Shown: positions 33,639 to 41,539 of the stretch, one piece after another
Position numbering within the stretch: the first letter of the stretch is position 1
How the letters are laid out: each line of letters opens with the position of its first letter
Source: Faecousia sp.
GTDB lineage: Bacteria > Bacillota > Clostridia > Oscillospirales > Oscillospiraceae
DNA length: 64,000 bases
Assembly (NCBI GenBank): GCA_029257335.1
Contig: JARIBV010000133.1
Coordinates: 1-64,000 of the forward strand
Reading direction: 5' to 3'
Made by a program: the position numbers and the translations under genes
The notes under the pieces: generated by a model
Seen by the model: the letters and a program-made list of their open reading frames with translations, nothing else
Told to the model about the DNA's origin: nothing
The model's database searches: none

Positions 33639-35354
33639 ATGTCATTATCCACTACGGCACCCTGGCTGGCCTATTACGGCAATATGCCAAAGACCATCGA
33701 CTACCCTCACAAGACCATGTACCAGCTTTTGGCAGACAATGCCAGACAGTACCCCAAGAACATTGCCTATCACTTTCTGGGGAAGGAAACCACCTATGAA
33801 ACCTTCCTGGAAAGAATCCATACAACCGCCAAGGCACTGGTGGCCCTGGGGATCCATCGGGGAGACAAAGTCACCATCTGTATGCCCAACACCCCACAGG
33901 CGCTGGACTGCTTCTATGCCCTGAACCGCATCGGTGCCATTCCCAACATGATCCACCCTTTGTCGGCTTCTCAGGAAATCGCGTTTTATCTCAATGCCTC
34001 CAACAGCAAGGCGATTTTGACGCTGGATCAGTTCTATTATAAGGTGGCGGAGATCCTGCCGGAGCTGAAAAACCCCTGCCATATCATCATCGCAAAGATC
34101 CGCACGGAGCTGCCCGGCCTGAAAAAGCTGTTGTTTCCCCTGACTGCCACCGCCCGGGCGGTACAGAAGCTGCCCAAGTCCGGCTATATCCTCTGGGAGG
34201 ATTTTCTCAATGCCGGGCGCAAGAGGACCCTGCCTCCGGATGAGGGAAGCTTTGAGGACTGCGGCGCCATTCTCTATTCCGGCGGTACCACCGGCACCAC
34301 CAAGGGCATTATGCTGTCCAATCTGAATTTCAACGCTTTGGGCCTGCAAACCATTGCGGCCTCGGGCTATCCCAATGTCATCGGCATGAAGATGCTGTCG
34401 GTCATGCCGGTGTTCCACGGCTTCGGTCTGGGCATCGGCATCCACACGGCCCTCATTGGAGGCGCCACCTGCGTGCTGCTGCCGCAGTTCAACATCAAGA
34501 CCTATGCCCAGACCCTCAAGCACCAAAAGCCCAACCTGATTCCCGGTGTGCCCACCCTCTTTGAGGCCCTGCTTCGCACCGAGGATCTGAAGGGCGTGGA
34601 TCTGAGCTTCCTGAAGGGCATTTTCTCCGGCGGCGATTCCTTGTCCCCGGAGCTGAAAAAGAAGGTGGACCAGTTTCTGAAGGAGCACAACTGCACCGAG
34701 CAGATTCGGGAGGGCTACGGTACCACCGAGTGTGTCACGGCCTCCTGCCTGACCCCCAAGGAATACGCCCGCTCCGGCTCCATCGGCGTGCCCTTCCCCG
34801 ATACCTTCTATAAGATCGTGAAGCCCGGCACCACCGAGGAGCAGCCTGCCAATACGGAAGGCGAGATCTGCCTGTCCGGCCCCACCGTCATGCTGGGCTA
34901 TATGGACAATCTGGAGGAGACCATGCAGACCCTGCGCCGCCATACGGACGGCAGGATCTGGCTCCATACCGGCGACCTGGGCCAGATGGACCAGGACGGC
35001 TTCGTATACTTCCGCCAGAGAATGAAGCGAATGATTATTACCTCCGGCTACAATGTCTATCCCTCTCAGCTGGAAAACATCATTGACGGCCATGAAAAGG
35101 TGCTTCTGTCCTGCGTCATCGGCGTGAAGGACCCCTATCGGGTGCAGAAGGTGAAGGCCTATGTGGTCCCCATGCCCGGCGTGGAGCCTACCGAGGAACT
35201 GAAGCAGGAGCTGCTGGCCTACTGCTCCAAGCACATCGCCAAATACGCCATGCCCAGAGAGATCGAATTCCGCAAGGAGCTTCCCAAGACCCTGGTGGGC
35301 AAGGTGGCCTATCGGGTCCTGGAGGAGGAAGCCAACGAACAGGTGGCCCAATGA
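33639..35354 (+). CDS. AMP-dependent acyl-CoA synthetase/ligase
   Basis: A 571-aa adenylate-forming enzyme, cytoplasmic or membrane-associated, expected to activate a carboxylic acid (probably a fatty acid) with ATP and then CoA. Motifs: A3 loop YSGGTTGTTKG near residue 213, A5 GYGTTE, A7/A8 HTGDLGQMDQDGF and RMIITSGYNVYP, and the A10 lysine in KTLVGKVAYR. It resembles FadD-type ligases, but the substrate pocket cannot be read. MSLSTTAPW at 33639 is chosen over the ORF track start, with AGAGG about nine bases upstream. It overlaps the next gene by four bases (ATGA). Confidence 0.9.
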   Translation: MSLSTTAPWLAYYGNMPKTIDYPHKTMYQLLADNARQYPKNIAYHFLGKETTYETFLERIHTTAKALVALGIHRGDKVTICMPNTPQALDCFYALNRIGAIPNMIHPLSASQEIAFYLNASNSKAILTLDQFYYKVAEILPELKNPCHIIIAKIRTELPGLKKLLFPLTATARAVQKLPKSGYILWEDFLNAGRKRTLPPDEGSFEDCGAILYSGGTTGTTKGIMLSNLNFNALGLQTIAASGYPNVIGMKMLSVMPVFHGFGLGIGIHTALIGGATCVLLPQFNIKTYAQTLKHQKPNLIPGVPTLFEALLRTEDLKGVDLSFLKGIFSGGDSLSPELKKKVDQFLKEHNCTEQIREGYGTTECVTASCLTPKEYARSGSIGVPFPDTFYKIVKPGTTEEQPANTEGEICLSGPTVMLGYMDNLEETMQTLRRHTDGRIWLHTGDLGQMDQDGFVYFRQRMKRMIITSGYNVYPSQLENIIDGHEKVLLSCVIGVKDPYRVQKVKAYVVPMPGVEPTEELKQELLAYCSKHIAKYAMPREIEFRKELPKTLVGKVAYRVLEEEANEQVAQ

Positions 35355-36064
35355 AAAAGCAGCGTATCTGGGAATTAGACGCCTTTCGGGGCCTGTGCAT
35401 CCTGGGGATGGTGCTGGTGCATCTGGTCTATGACATCCGGGAGCTGTATCATCTGGCAGACTTCGCCCTGCCCGCCTGGTTCCTTCTGGTGATGAACTGG
35501 GGCGGCGTGCTGTTTTTCCTCCTGTCCGGAACCTGTGTCACCCTGGGCAGCCACCCGGTCAGGCGGGGGCTGATCGTCTTTGGAGCGGGCATGGTATGCA
35601 CCCTGGTGACCTATGGGCTGTATGCGCTGAACATGGCAGGCACCGAGGTGCTGATCCGCTTCGGCGTGCTCCACTGTCTGGGCGTGTGTATGCTCCTGTG
35701 GCCCCTGTGCAAGAAACTGCCCGTCTGGGCCATGGGGGTGCTGGGCGCTGTGGTGTTGGGCCTGGGTTACTGGTTCAAGACCTTTACGGTGTCCGTCTCC
35801 GGGCTGTACTGGCTGGGCCTGGTGAAAGCGGGCTTTTACTCTGCGGACTTTTTCCCGCTGCTTCCCAATGTAGGCTGGTTTTTGCTGGGCGCGGTGCTGG
35901 GAAGGGCTTTGTACAGAGAAAAAAAGACTCTGTTTCCCAAGGTGCCTGCCCAGGCGGCGCCTATCCGCTTTCTGTCCTGGTGCGGGCGGCAGTCCCTTTT
36001 CATCTATCTGCTGCACCAGCCGGTTTTAACATTACTCATGGAACTCTGCCTCTCCCTGGTTTAA
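35351..36064 (+). CDS. DUF1624 / HGSNAT-like membrane protein (acyltransferase-like)
   Basis: A 237-aa integral membrane protein with about seven or eight helices. The N-terminal IWELDAFRGLCILGMVLVHLVYD is the family signature (conserved DxxRG and a later His); SLFIYLLHQPV near the end also fits. Relatives include the lysosomal heparan N-acetyltransferase and bacterial sugar/lipid acyltransferases. Coupled by an ATGA overlap to the acyl-CoA ligase, it could use that enzyme's acyl-CoA, but this is inference. Confidence 0.85.
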   Translation: MKKQRIWELDAFRGLCILGMVLVHLVYDIRELYHLADFALPAWFLLVMNWGGVLFFLLSGTCVTLGSHPVRRGLIVFGAGMVCTLVTYGLYALNMAGTEVLIRFGVLHCLGVCMLLWPLCKKLPVWAMGVLGAVVLGLGYWFKTFTVSVSGLYWLGLVKAGFYSADFFPLLPNVGWFLLGAVLGRALYREKKTLFPKVPAQAAPIRFLSWCGRQSLFIYLLHQPVLTLLMELCLSLV

Positions 36065-36084
36065 CCGGGGGAGGCAATTTTTTA
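36047..36084 (+). terminator. Terminator overlapping the end of the DUF1624 gene
   Basis: TGCCTC / GAGGCA flanking TCCCTGG / CCGGGG, followed by ATTTTTTAT. The left arm encodes the last residues of the protein and the stop lies in the loop. Confidence 0.82.
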
Positions 36085-36201
36085 TGTCCTTAGATGACCG
36101 TTCCAGAATGTACTCTGTGGAAAACCGTTTGCGTCAGGGTGCTTGCACCTAGATAGATTTCGTTACTCGATATATTTTTAATGTTTTACAATAAAAAATG
36201 G

Positions 36202-36230
36202 TTGACAAACAAAAAATCCTGTGTTATGTT
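36202..36230 (+). promoter_or_regulatory. Promoter for the first ABC system
   Basis: TTGACA, 17 bases, TATGTT. Between it and the gene lies ATGAT-GTGGGG-ATCAT (36247-36262), a possible small operator. The rest of 36085-36201 shows nothing. Confidence 0.7.
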
Positions 36231-36287
36231 TGAGATACATCTCGTATGATGTGGGGATCATAAAATTACCGGAATGGAGGAATCCGG

Positions 36288-37271
36288 ATGAACAGGAAAA
36301 GCGTTTTCGCAATCCTATGCACAATCCTGATGCTTGTGGCGGTGGGTCTGGGTGTTTCGATTATTTACTCGGACTATCTGTACAATCCCACCGGGGGACT
36401 CGGCTCAATTCAGGTCCAAAGCGGCAGGGAGCCCGGAACCCCTTCCATGCATGATGCGTCGGGGAGTGCCCTGCTTCAGAAGCTCGGGCAGTGGGCGCAG
36501 GAGGAGCAGGCCACCGTGTTTTTCAAGGATGTAACCACTGCCGGGTGCGGGTTTTATGGGTATTCCGACTGGATGAAGAAACATATGGGCATTGAAACGC
36601 CCAATCATCAGGGCGTTTATATTGCAGATGATCCCGCAATTCAGGAAGCTTATGTGAGCGGTGATGTGTTCCTGCCGGGGCGTGCGGGGCTGGAAATTCA
36701 GGGAATGTATGACAGCTGGGACCTGCCTCCCATCCTGGAAGGTGTTGATTTTCTTTATCCGTTGTCTATTGGTGTCAACACAGAAGGAATGTACTTTACG
36801 GATGCAAAGGATATGCGGAAACTGGTATCCCTGTTTGAAGACAATGGGTATTCCGTCTGGGTTTCCAGGGAGACAGAGACAATGGCACTGTGGCAGCTGC
36901 CGGGACGGTTGATTTCAGATGGCTTTTTGTCCCGGGCGGTGCTGTGTGCAATGCTGGGCCTCACCTTCTGCTTTGTGTATACCATTACCATGCTGTACAA
37001 GGACAATGGCCGCAAGCTTTGGATTCATTATGTATTCGGCTTGTCCAAAAAACGGATGATGCTTGCAATTCTACTATGGATGGCAGGAACCATACTGACA
37101 GCGGCCTTGCTGTTTTATGTGCTGCTGTCAAACGGACTGACCTATATGAGCCGGGGGGATCTCCAAAGAATTCTGGTCAGTACCTTGTGTGTTTATACGG
37201 TTCTGACGCTGTTGGGAAACGGCTTTGGAGTGCTTCACTTGTCCCGTCAGTTTCGATTGCGAGGTGAATGA
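36288..37271 (+). CDS. ABC transporter membrane protein, MacB/FtsX-like half (first of pair)
   Basis: A 327-aa membrane protein: one N-terminal helix (about residues 8-27), an extracytoplasmic domain of about 180 residues, then three C-terminal helices (about 217-237, 258-280, 290-312). This is the MacB/FtsX topology, but the sequence is diverged and no named family was recognised. It is followed one base later by a second protein of the same plan and then an ATPase, so the three probably form one heterodimeric transporter or mechanotransmission complex. TGGAGGAATCCGG precedes the ATG. Confidence 0.78.
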   Translation: MNRKSVFAILCTILMLVAVGLGVSIIYSDYLYNPTGGLGSIQVQSGREPGTPSMHDASGSALLQKLGQWAQEEQATVFFKDVTTAGCGFYGYSDWMKKHMGIETPNHQGVYIADDPAIQEAYVSGDVFLPGRAGLEIQGMYDSWDLPPILEGVDFLYPLSIGVNTEGMYFTDAKDMRKLVSLFEDNGYSVWVSRETETMALWQLPGRLISDGFLSRAVLCAMLGLTFCFVYTITMLYKDNGRKLWIHYVFGLSKKRMMLAILLWMAGTILTAALLFYVLLSNGLTYMSRGDLQRILVSTLCVYTVLTLLGNGFGVLHLSRQFRLRGE

Positions 37272-37272
37272 T

Positions 37273-38406
37273 ATGAAGCTGATGAAACAGGTTATATCCG
37301 ATCTGGTGAAGGAAATCGGCTGGGTGATTCTGTATGGCTTCCTGACGGCAATGGTCATCATGGCGTTTGTGTTAATCAGCCTCAGCTATACCCATGTTGC
37401 GGCACAGAATGAGGCAATCGGCCGGTTCGTGAAAAACGATATTGCTATGCTGCGGCTGAAATCAACAAACTATAGCATTGCGCCGAAGGATGCTCCGGTT
37501 CCCTATGATCCGGCCCAGGTGGAGACATTGGACGAATACTACGCCGATGTCTTTTCTAAGGATGGAAACGCAGGAACCTTTGTGGAGATGGCCGGCCGCT
37601 GCGGGTATCAGCGGGTCATGCTGATACTGGGTGTTTACGCAGACTTGACCCCGTTTTCCGGGCCGCAGTCAGAGCCAGTGACATTTGTTGTATCCCCGGA
37701 CAAAAAGGATGCCCAGGGAGATACCATCACCCTGGGGGGAACCGAGTATCCCGTACAGGTGGCACCTGCCCATATGGAGATCTATCACCCGCTCAATTAT
37801 ATGGATGGGGAGTCCGGAATGCTGGAAGATACCCTCTATGTCTTTTCCCATGATTTATACGCAGTGAAAGAACTCTTCCCCGGCACAGAATATTGGGAGT
37901 TGCGCGGAGACCCGTATTTTGGGCGATTGATTCTGAAAGCCCCAAGGGAACAGGATCTTGTGCGGGTGCGAAATGTGATCTCCAAAAATGTAGGCGGCTA
38001 TGTCAGTGTGGAGACCATGGCTGATGTTCTGAGAAATTCCCAAGAGGGCGGAGAGAGGACCCATCAGACCTATATGCTGTTCTATGTCACGGCCTCTTTG
38101 GTGCTGCTGGGCGCAATGATTCTGAATATTTACAATACCCTGAAAAGAAAAATCCCCGACTATGCAACCCATCATCTGTTCGGAGCCTCCGGCTGCTTCC
38201 TCTTTGCCAGGATGTTTCTGTTTACGCTGCTGTACCACGCCATTCCTCTGGGCGGTACAATGTACATTATGCAGCTCAATGAACTGGCGACCCCGGGCAA
38301 CATTGCGGTTGTGATCCTGGTTGTGTTGTGCATTCTGTTTGCGGTTACAGGGGCTGCGTACCGACATTTTTGCGTGCAGTTTGCACAAGGTTTAAGGAGG
38401 GAATGA
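37273..38406 (+). CDS. ABC transporter membrane protein, MacB/FtsX-like half (second of pair)
   Basis: A 377-aa protein: N-terminal helix (about residues 15-38), a large outer domain, then three C-terminal helices (about 278-298, 320-345, 350-370) with the FtsX-like DYATHHLFGASGCFLFARM stretch between. The ATG at 37273 follows GAGGTGA; the ORF track start at 37225 lies within the previous gene. It begins one base after the previous stop and ends one base before the ATPase gene. Confidence 0.82.
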   Translation: MKLMKQVISDLVKEIGWVILYGFLTAMVIMAFVLISLSYTHVAAQNEAIGRFVKNDIAMLRLKSTNYSIAPKDAPVPYDPAQVETLDEYYADVFSKDGNAGTFVEMAGRCGYQRVMLILGVYADLTPFSGPQSEPVTFVVSPDKKDAQGDTITLGGTEYPVQVAPAHMEIYHPLNYMDGESGMLEDTLYVFSHDLYAVKELFPGTEYWELRGDPYFGRLILKAPREQDLVRVRNVISKNVGGYVSVETMADVLRNSQEGGERTHQTYMLFYVTASLVLLGAMILNIYNTLKRKIPDYATHHLFGASGCFLFARMFLFTLLYHAIPLGGTMYIMQLNELATPGNIAVVILVVLCILFAVTGAAYRHFCVQFAQGLRRE

Positions 38407-38407
38407 T

Positions 38408-39082
38408 ATGCCACAGATCACAGTGAAGGATCTTTGTAAAAGCTATCACACCAATCATTACACGGTAAACGCAGTAGACCATGTGACCCTGACCATTTCA
38501 GAAGGAGAAGCGGTTGCGATTGTGGGGCCGTCCGGCTCCGGCAAATCCACGCTTCTCAATATGATTGGCCTGATCTTGCAGCCCGACAGCGGCAGTATCC
38601 GAATTGATGAGCAGGAGGCTGTAAAGCTGAACGACAGCAGCAAAAGTGCCCTGCGAAACCGGATGTTTGGATATGTGGTTCAAGATTTCGCACTCCTTGA
38701 CGACGAAACCGTTTATAGCAATATCCGGATTCCTCTGCTCTACAATCAGGAGATTAAATGCCGGGAGTATAAAAGTCGCATCCATGCCGCTGCGGAATGT
38801 CTTGGCATTTCCGACAAGCTCCATCGCAAGGCAGCAAAGCTTTCCGGGGGAGAACGGCAGCGTGTGGCAATCGCAAGGTCCATTGTCTGCGATCAGCCCA
38901 TGATCCTGGCGGATGAACCCACCGGGTCTTTGGATGCGGCAAACAAAGAGAAGGTCATGTCCATTTTGATGAAGCTTTGCAGAGAAAAGAAAAAGACATT
39001 GATTGTTGTGACCCATGACAGGTCGGTTGCGGAGCAATGCGACCGAATCATTCAGATGAAGGACGGAAAAGTGACCGTTTAA
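38408..39082 (+). CDS. ABC transporter ATP-binding protein, MacB/LolD type
   Basis: A 224-aa ATPase with Walker A GPSGSGKST, Q-loop YVVQDF, signature LSGGERQRVAIARS, Walker B MILADEPTG and the H-loop VTHD. The family powers MacB/FtsX-type export or mechanical signalling rather than uptake. It follows the two membrane genes directly, with TTTAAGGAGGGAATGAT as ribosome site. A function in peptide or antimicrobial efflux is possible; the substrate is unknown. Confidence 0.94.
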   Translation: MPQITVKDLCKSYHTNHYTVNAVDHVTLTISEGEAVAIVGPSGSGKSTLLNMIGLILQPDSGSIRIDEQEAVKLNDSSKSALRNRMFGYVVQDFALLDDETVYSNIRIPLLYNQEIKCREYKSRIHAAAECLGISDKLHRKAAKLSGGERQRVAIARSIVCDQPMILADEPTGSLDAANKEKVMSILMKLCREKKKTLIVVTHDRSVAEQCDRIIQMKDGKVTV

Positions 39083-39113
39083 AGATACGGCACAGAGGCT
39101 TCGGAAGATAAAC

Positions 39114-39173
39114 ATAACCTCCAACGATACGGCGGCAGCGGTTTAACCCATTGCCGGGATCGAAGGAGGTTAT
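39114..39173. terminator. Bidirectional terminator between the ABC operon and the histidine kinase gene
   Basis: ATAACCTCC pairs with GGAGGTTAT around an inner stem CGGCAGCGG / CCCATTGCCG; TTTTC follows on the plus strand. It lies between convergent genes. Confidence 0.65.
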
Positions 39174-39184
39174 TTTCTGAGCCG

Positions 39185-40476
39185 TTACAGGGGAAATTGC
39201 ACGATATGATGGAACTGCTTTTGCGAAGCATTGTAATACATGGAGGCAATGCCGCCATATTTGTCCACCACCCGCTGAATGCTTTTTAACCCCATGCCGT
39301 GGCTGCCCGGCTTATTTGTGCGGAACTGCCCGTGGGTGTCCGGAATGGGGGCAATGTCACAGGAATTTTCCATGGAGACCAGGACGATTTGCTGTTCCGG
39401 GTGGTAGATGACGGACAGCTCGATCATCCGCTGGGCGGAACGGTCCGCTGCCTCCACGGCGTTGGAAAGCAGATTGCTGTAGAAGGTGGTCAGGCTGGGG
39501 GCGTCCATGAAGGAGAAGCAGTGTTCCCTTATGTCACAGTGGAAGCGAATCTGCTTATTTTGGCAATCCTCCCGGGTGCGCAGCAGGATCATATTTACTA
39601 TGGGGTCGGAGCACAGCCGAACCTGCTGGGCAGGAGTCAAGGTTTCCTCCAGCCTGGCCAGATAGTCTGCAATGGCAGAGCAGCTGCCCGATGCGGCAAG
39701 ACTCTCAATGGTGTGCAGGTGGTTCTCGATATCGTGAATGAGAATTCGTTGGTTTTCGGATTGTTCCTGCAACGCCTGATAGTAGGCAGTGTCGGCCTCC
39801 TCCCGCTGCAAGCTGAGCTCCAGGGCCAGCTGTTCGGCGTGTGTTTTCTGGAGATGATGGTACAGGATCAGAACGATCACATTGGCAGCCAGCAGCACCA
39901 GGGTGTTCATCACCATCAGTAGTCTGGTGGAATCGTTCATGTGGCCGGATATGCCGATGGAAACAATGATGATGCACAGAACCACCGACAGAAGGGGAAA
40001 TACATAAAACAAAGGGGTAAGCCGGGGGGAAGCTCCGGCTGTTTTGGAAAAGAGGCATCTTGCCCCCAAAAGGGAAACGGCCAGATACAGCAGTTTGCTG
40101 ATAACGGCCACGGCCACCATGATCGGAAGATCGTGGATATAGGCATCAAAGCGATACCCCCAGGCGGTAACCAGCAGAACCGATGCAATCTCGGTGATGC
40201 ACATGGCGGCGCTTAGAAATGCGCAGTGGAGAATGGCCCCATGCCGGCTGGTGACATAATTCAGGCGGAACAGTAAAACATTCCCGGTGAAAAAACAGAC
40301 CGTGTTGAGGATGGGGAGCTTCCACTGCGCAATGCCTCCCAAGAGGCCGTATAAGAGGAAAAACTGGAGCAAAATCGTTCGGATGGTTTTTTGCGGTAAA
40401 ATAAATGCTCCACATAGAGCCAGGCGGTGATTCCTTCCACCAGACAGACTGCGGCGTAACAGATCAAATCTTCCAT
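39185..40476 (-). pseudogene. GHKL (AgrC-like) sensor histidine kinase, frameshifted near the start
   Basis: Frame one begins at the ATG at 40476 (MEDLICYAAVCLVEGITAWLYVEHLFYRKK); the rest, TILLQFFLLYGLLGG onward, is in another frame one base back. The crossover lies around an A6 run (about 40398-40403). Joined, it is about 431 aa, usual for AgrC-like kinases: several membrane helices, phospho-acceptor His in LIHDIENHLHTIE, and a GHKL ATPase with NLLSNAVEAA and GMGLKSI. As written only a 395-aa fragment starting at TTG is open. Cause may be mutation, slippage or a sequencing error. Its start overlaps the regulator's corrected stop. Confidence 0.75.
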
Positions 40477-41188
40477 TATTTCACACTTTCCAGATACGCC
40501 AGATAGGCCTCTTTGAAGGAGCTGTATTTTCTCTTGGTCAGATAGGCGGTTTTTCCGTGGTGCCCCATTTGAGAAAAACAGCGTCCTTCTGAATGGAATT
40601 GACAAAGCGCATATTGATGATAAAGCTGCGGTGGGGAACGGAAAAGCAGGGAAGGGTCAGAATCTGCCGCCAATCCTCCATGGTCTGGGTGCTTTGCAAA
40701 AGACCCTCGGTTGTGTAGACCATGGTTTTTCGCTGTGCGGCCTCCACACAGACGATTTCTTCTGCCCGCCGCAGAAAGACGCCCTGACCGGTTAGGACGG
40801 GAAATTCTTTGGTTTCCATATGATACTGGTAAAGTGCATCTTTCAGATTGCGAAACAGGCGGTCTTTGTCGATGGGTTTGGACAGATAGCGAAAGACCTG
40901 AAACCGCATGGCCTCGTCCAGATAATCGGGATAGGCGGTGACGATAAAGAGCTTGATGTGGGGATTGTAGGTTTTCAGGGCGGCCCCCACCTGGATTCCA
41001 TGGATTCCGGGCAGTTTCACATCCAAAAATGCAAGATCCGCTTTTCGCTCCGCAGCCAGAAGGGCTTCCCCGCTGGTGTATGCGGCAAACTCCGGCGGTT
41101 TGCATCCCAGAGAGACAAAATACTCCCTTACATAGGACTGAAGCTGTTCGATGATTGCGGCCTCGTCATCGCAGAACAGAATTCGCAT
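40476..41188 (-). pseudogene. LytTR-family response regulator, frameshifted near the end
   Basis: The receiver domain is complete (FCDDEAAIIEQL, phospho-acceptor Asp in LAFLDVKLPG, TAYPDY, Lys in YLSKPID), followed by a LytTR DNA-binding domain (RRAEEIVCVEA, PHRSFIINMRFV). The frame then stops at 40538, yet the missing end, GKTAYLTKRKYSSFKEAYLAYLESVK, follows one base back in another frame. The shift lies within about 35 bases holding T5, G4 and A5 runs. Corrected, the protein is about 237 aa, normal for the family. AGGTGATCTTCC precedes the ATG. It pairs with the adjoining kinase and lies between two ABC exporters it may control. Confidence 0.75.
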
Positions 41189-41220
41189 GGAAGATCACCT
41201 GCCAAAATCGTAATGATGTG

Positions 41221-41249
41221 ATTATAACACAAATAGAATGTGTTGTCAC
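41221..41249 (-). promoter_or_regulatory. Promoter for the two-component system
   Basis: On the minus strand GTGACA, 17 bases, TATAAT with TGT before the -10 box. Confidence 0.7.
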
Positions 41250-41275
41250 GAGATAATTTTGTACAAAGTGCTTCT

Positions 41276-41305
41276 TTTTCAGGGCTGCCCTGACAGCCCT
41301 GAAAA
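41276..41305. repeat. Perfect 12-base inverted repeat between divergent promoters
   Basis: TTTTCAGGGCTG / CAGCCCTGAAAA with a CCCTGA loop. T-rich on both flanks, so it can act as a terminator in either direction, or as an operator. It lies between the two-component and the second ABC promoters, away from any gene end. Confidence 0.7.
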
Positions 41306-41388
41306 GCAGCCGGCAAGGGGAACGCAATGCCCGGAAAAGAGGTCAATGACCAAAACGGTATGATTTTTGTTGTTTCATGCAAATGGGA

Positions 41389-41417
41389 TTGCAAATAATA
41401 ATTCTGTAAGATATAAT
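41389..41417 (+). promoter_or_regulatory. Promoter for the second ABC system
   Basis: TTGCAA, 17 bases, TATAAT. Confidence 0.7.
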
Positions 41418-41539
41418 ATTAGCGCAGGTATGTAGATGATTGACTGATATGATAAATTGTTTTACACAAAGCATCAAACAGAAAGCGGCTGTGCCGTGTT
41501 CCGTACAGCTGCCTCAGTGTTATAAGGGGGCGTTTGAGA

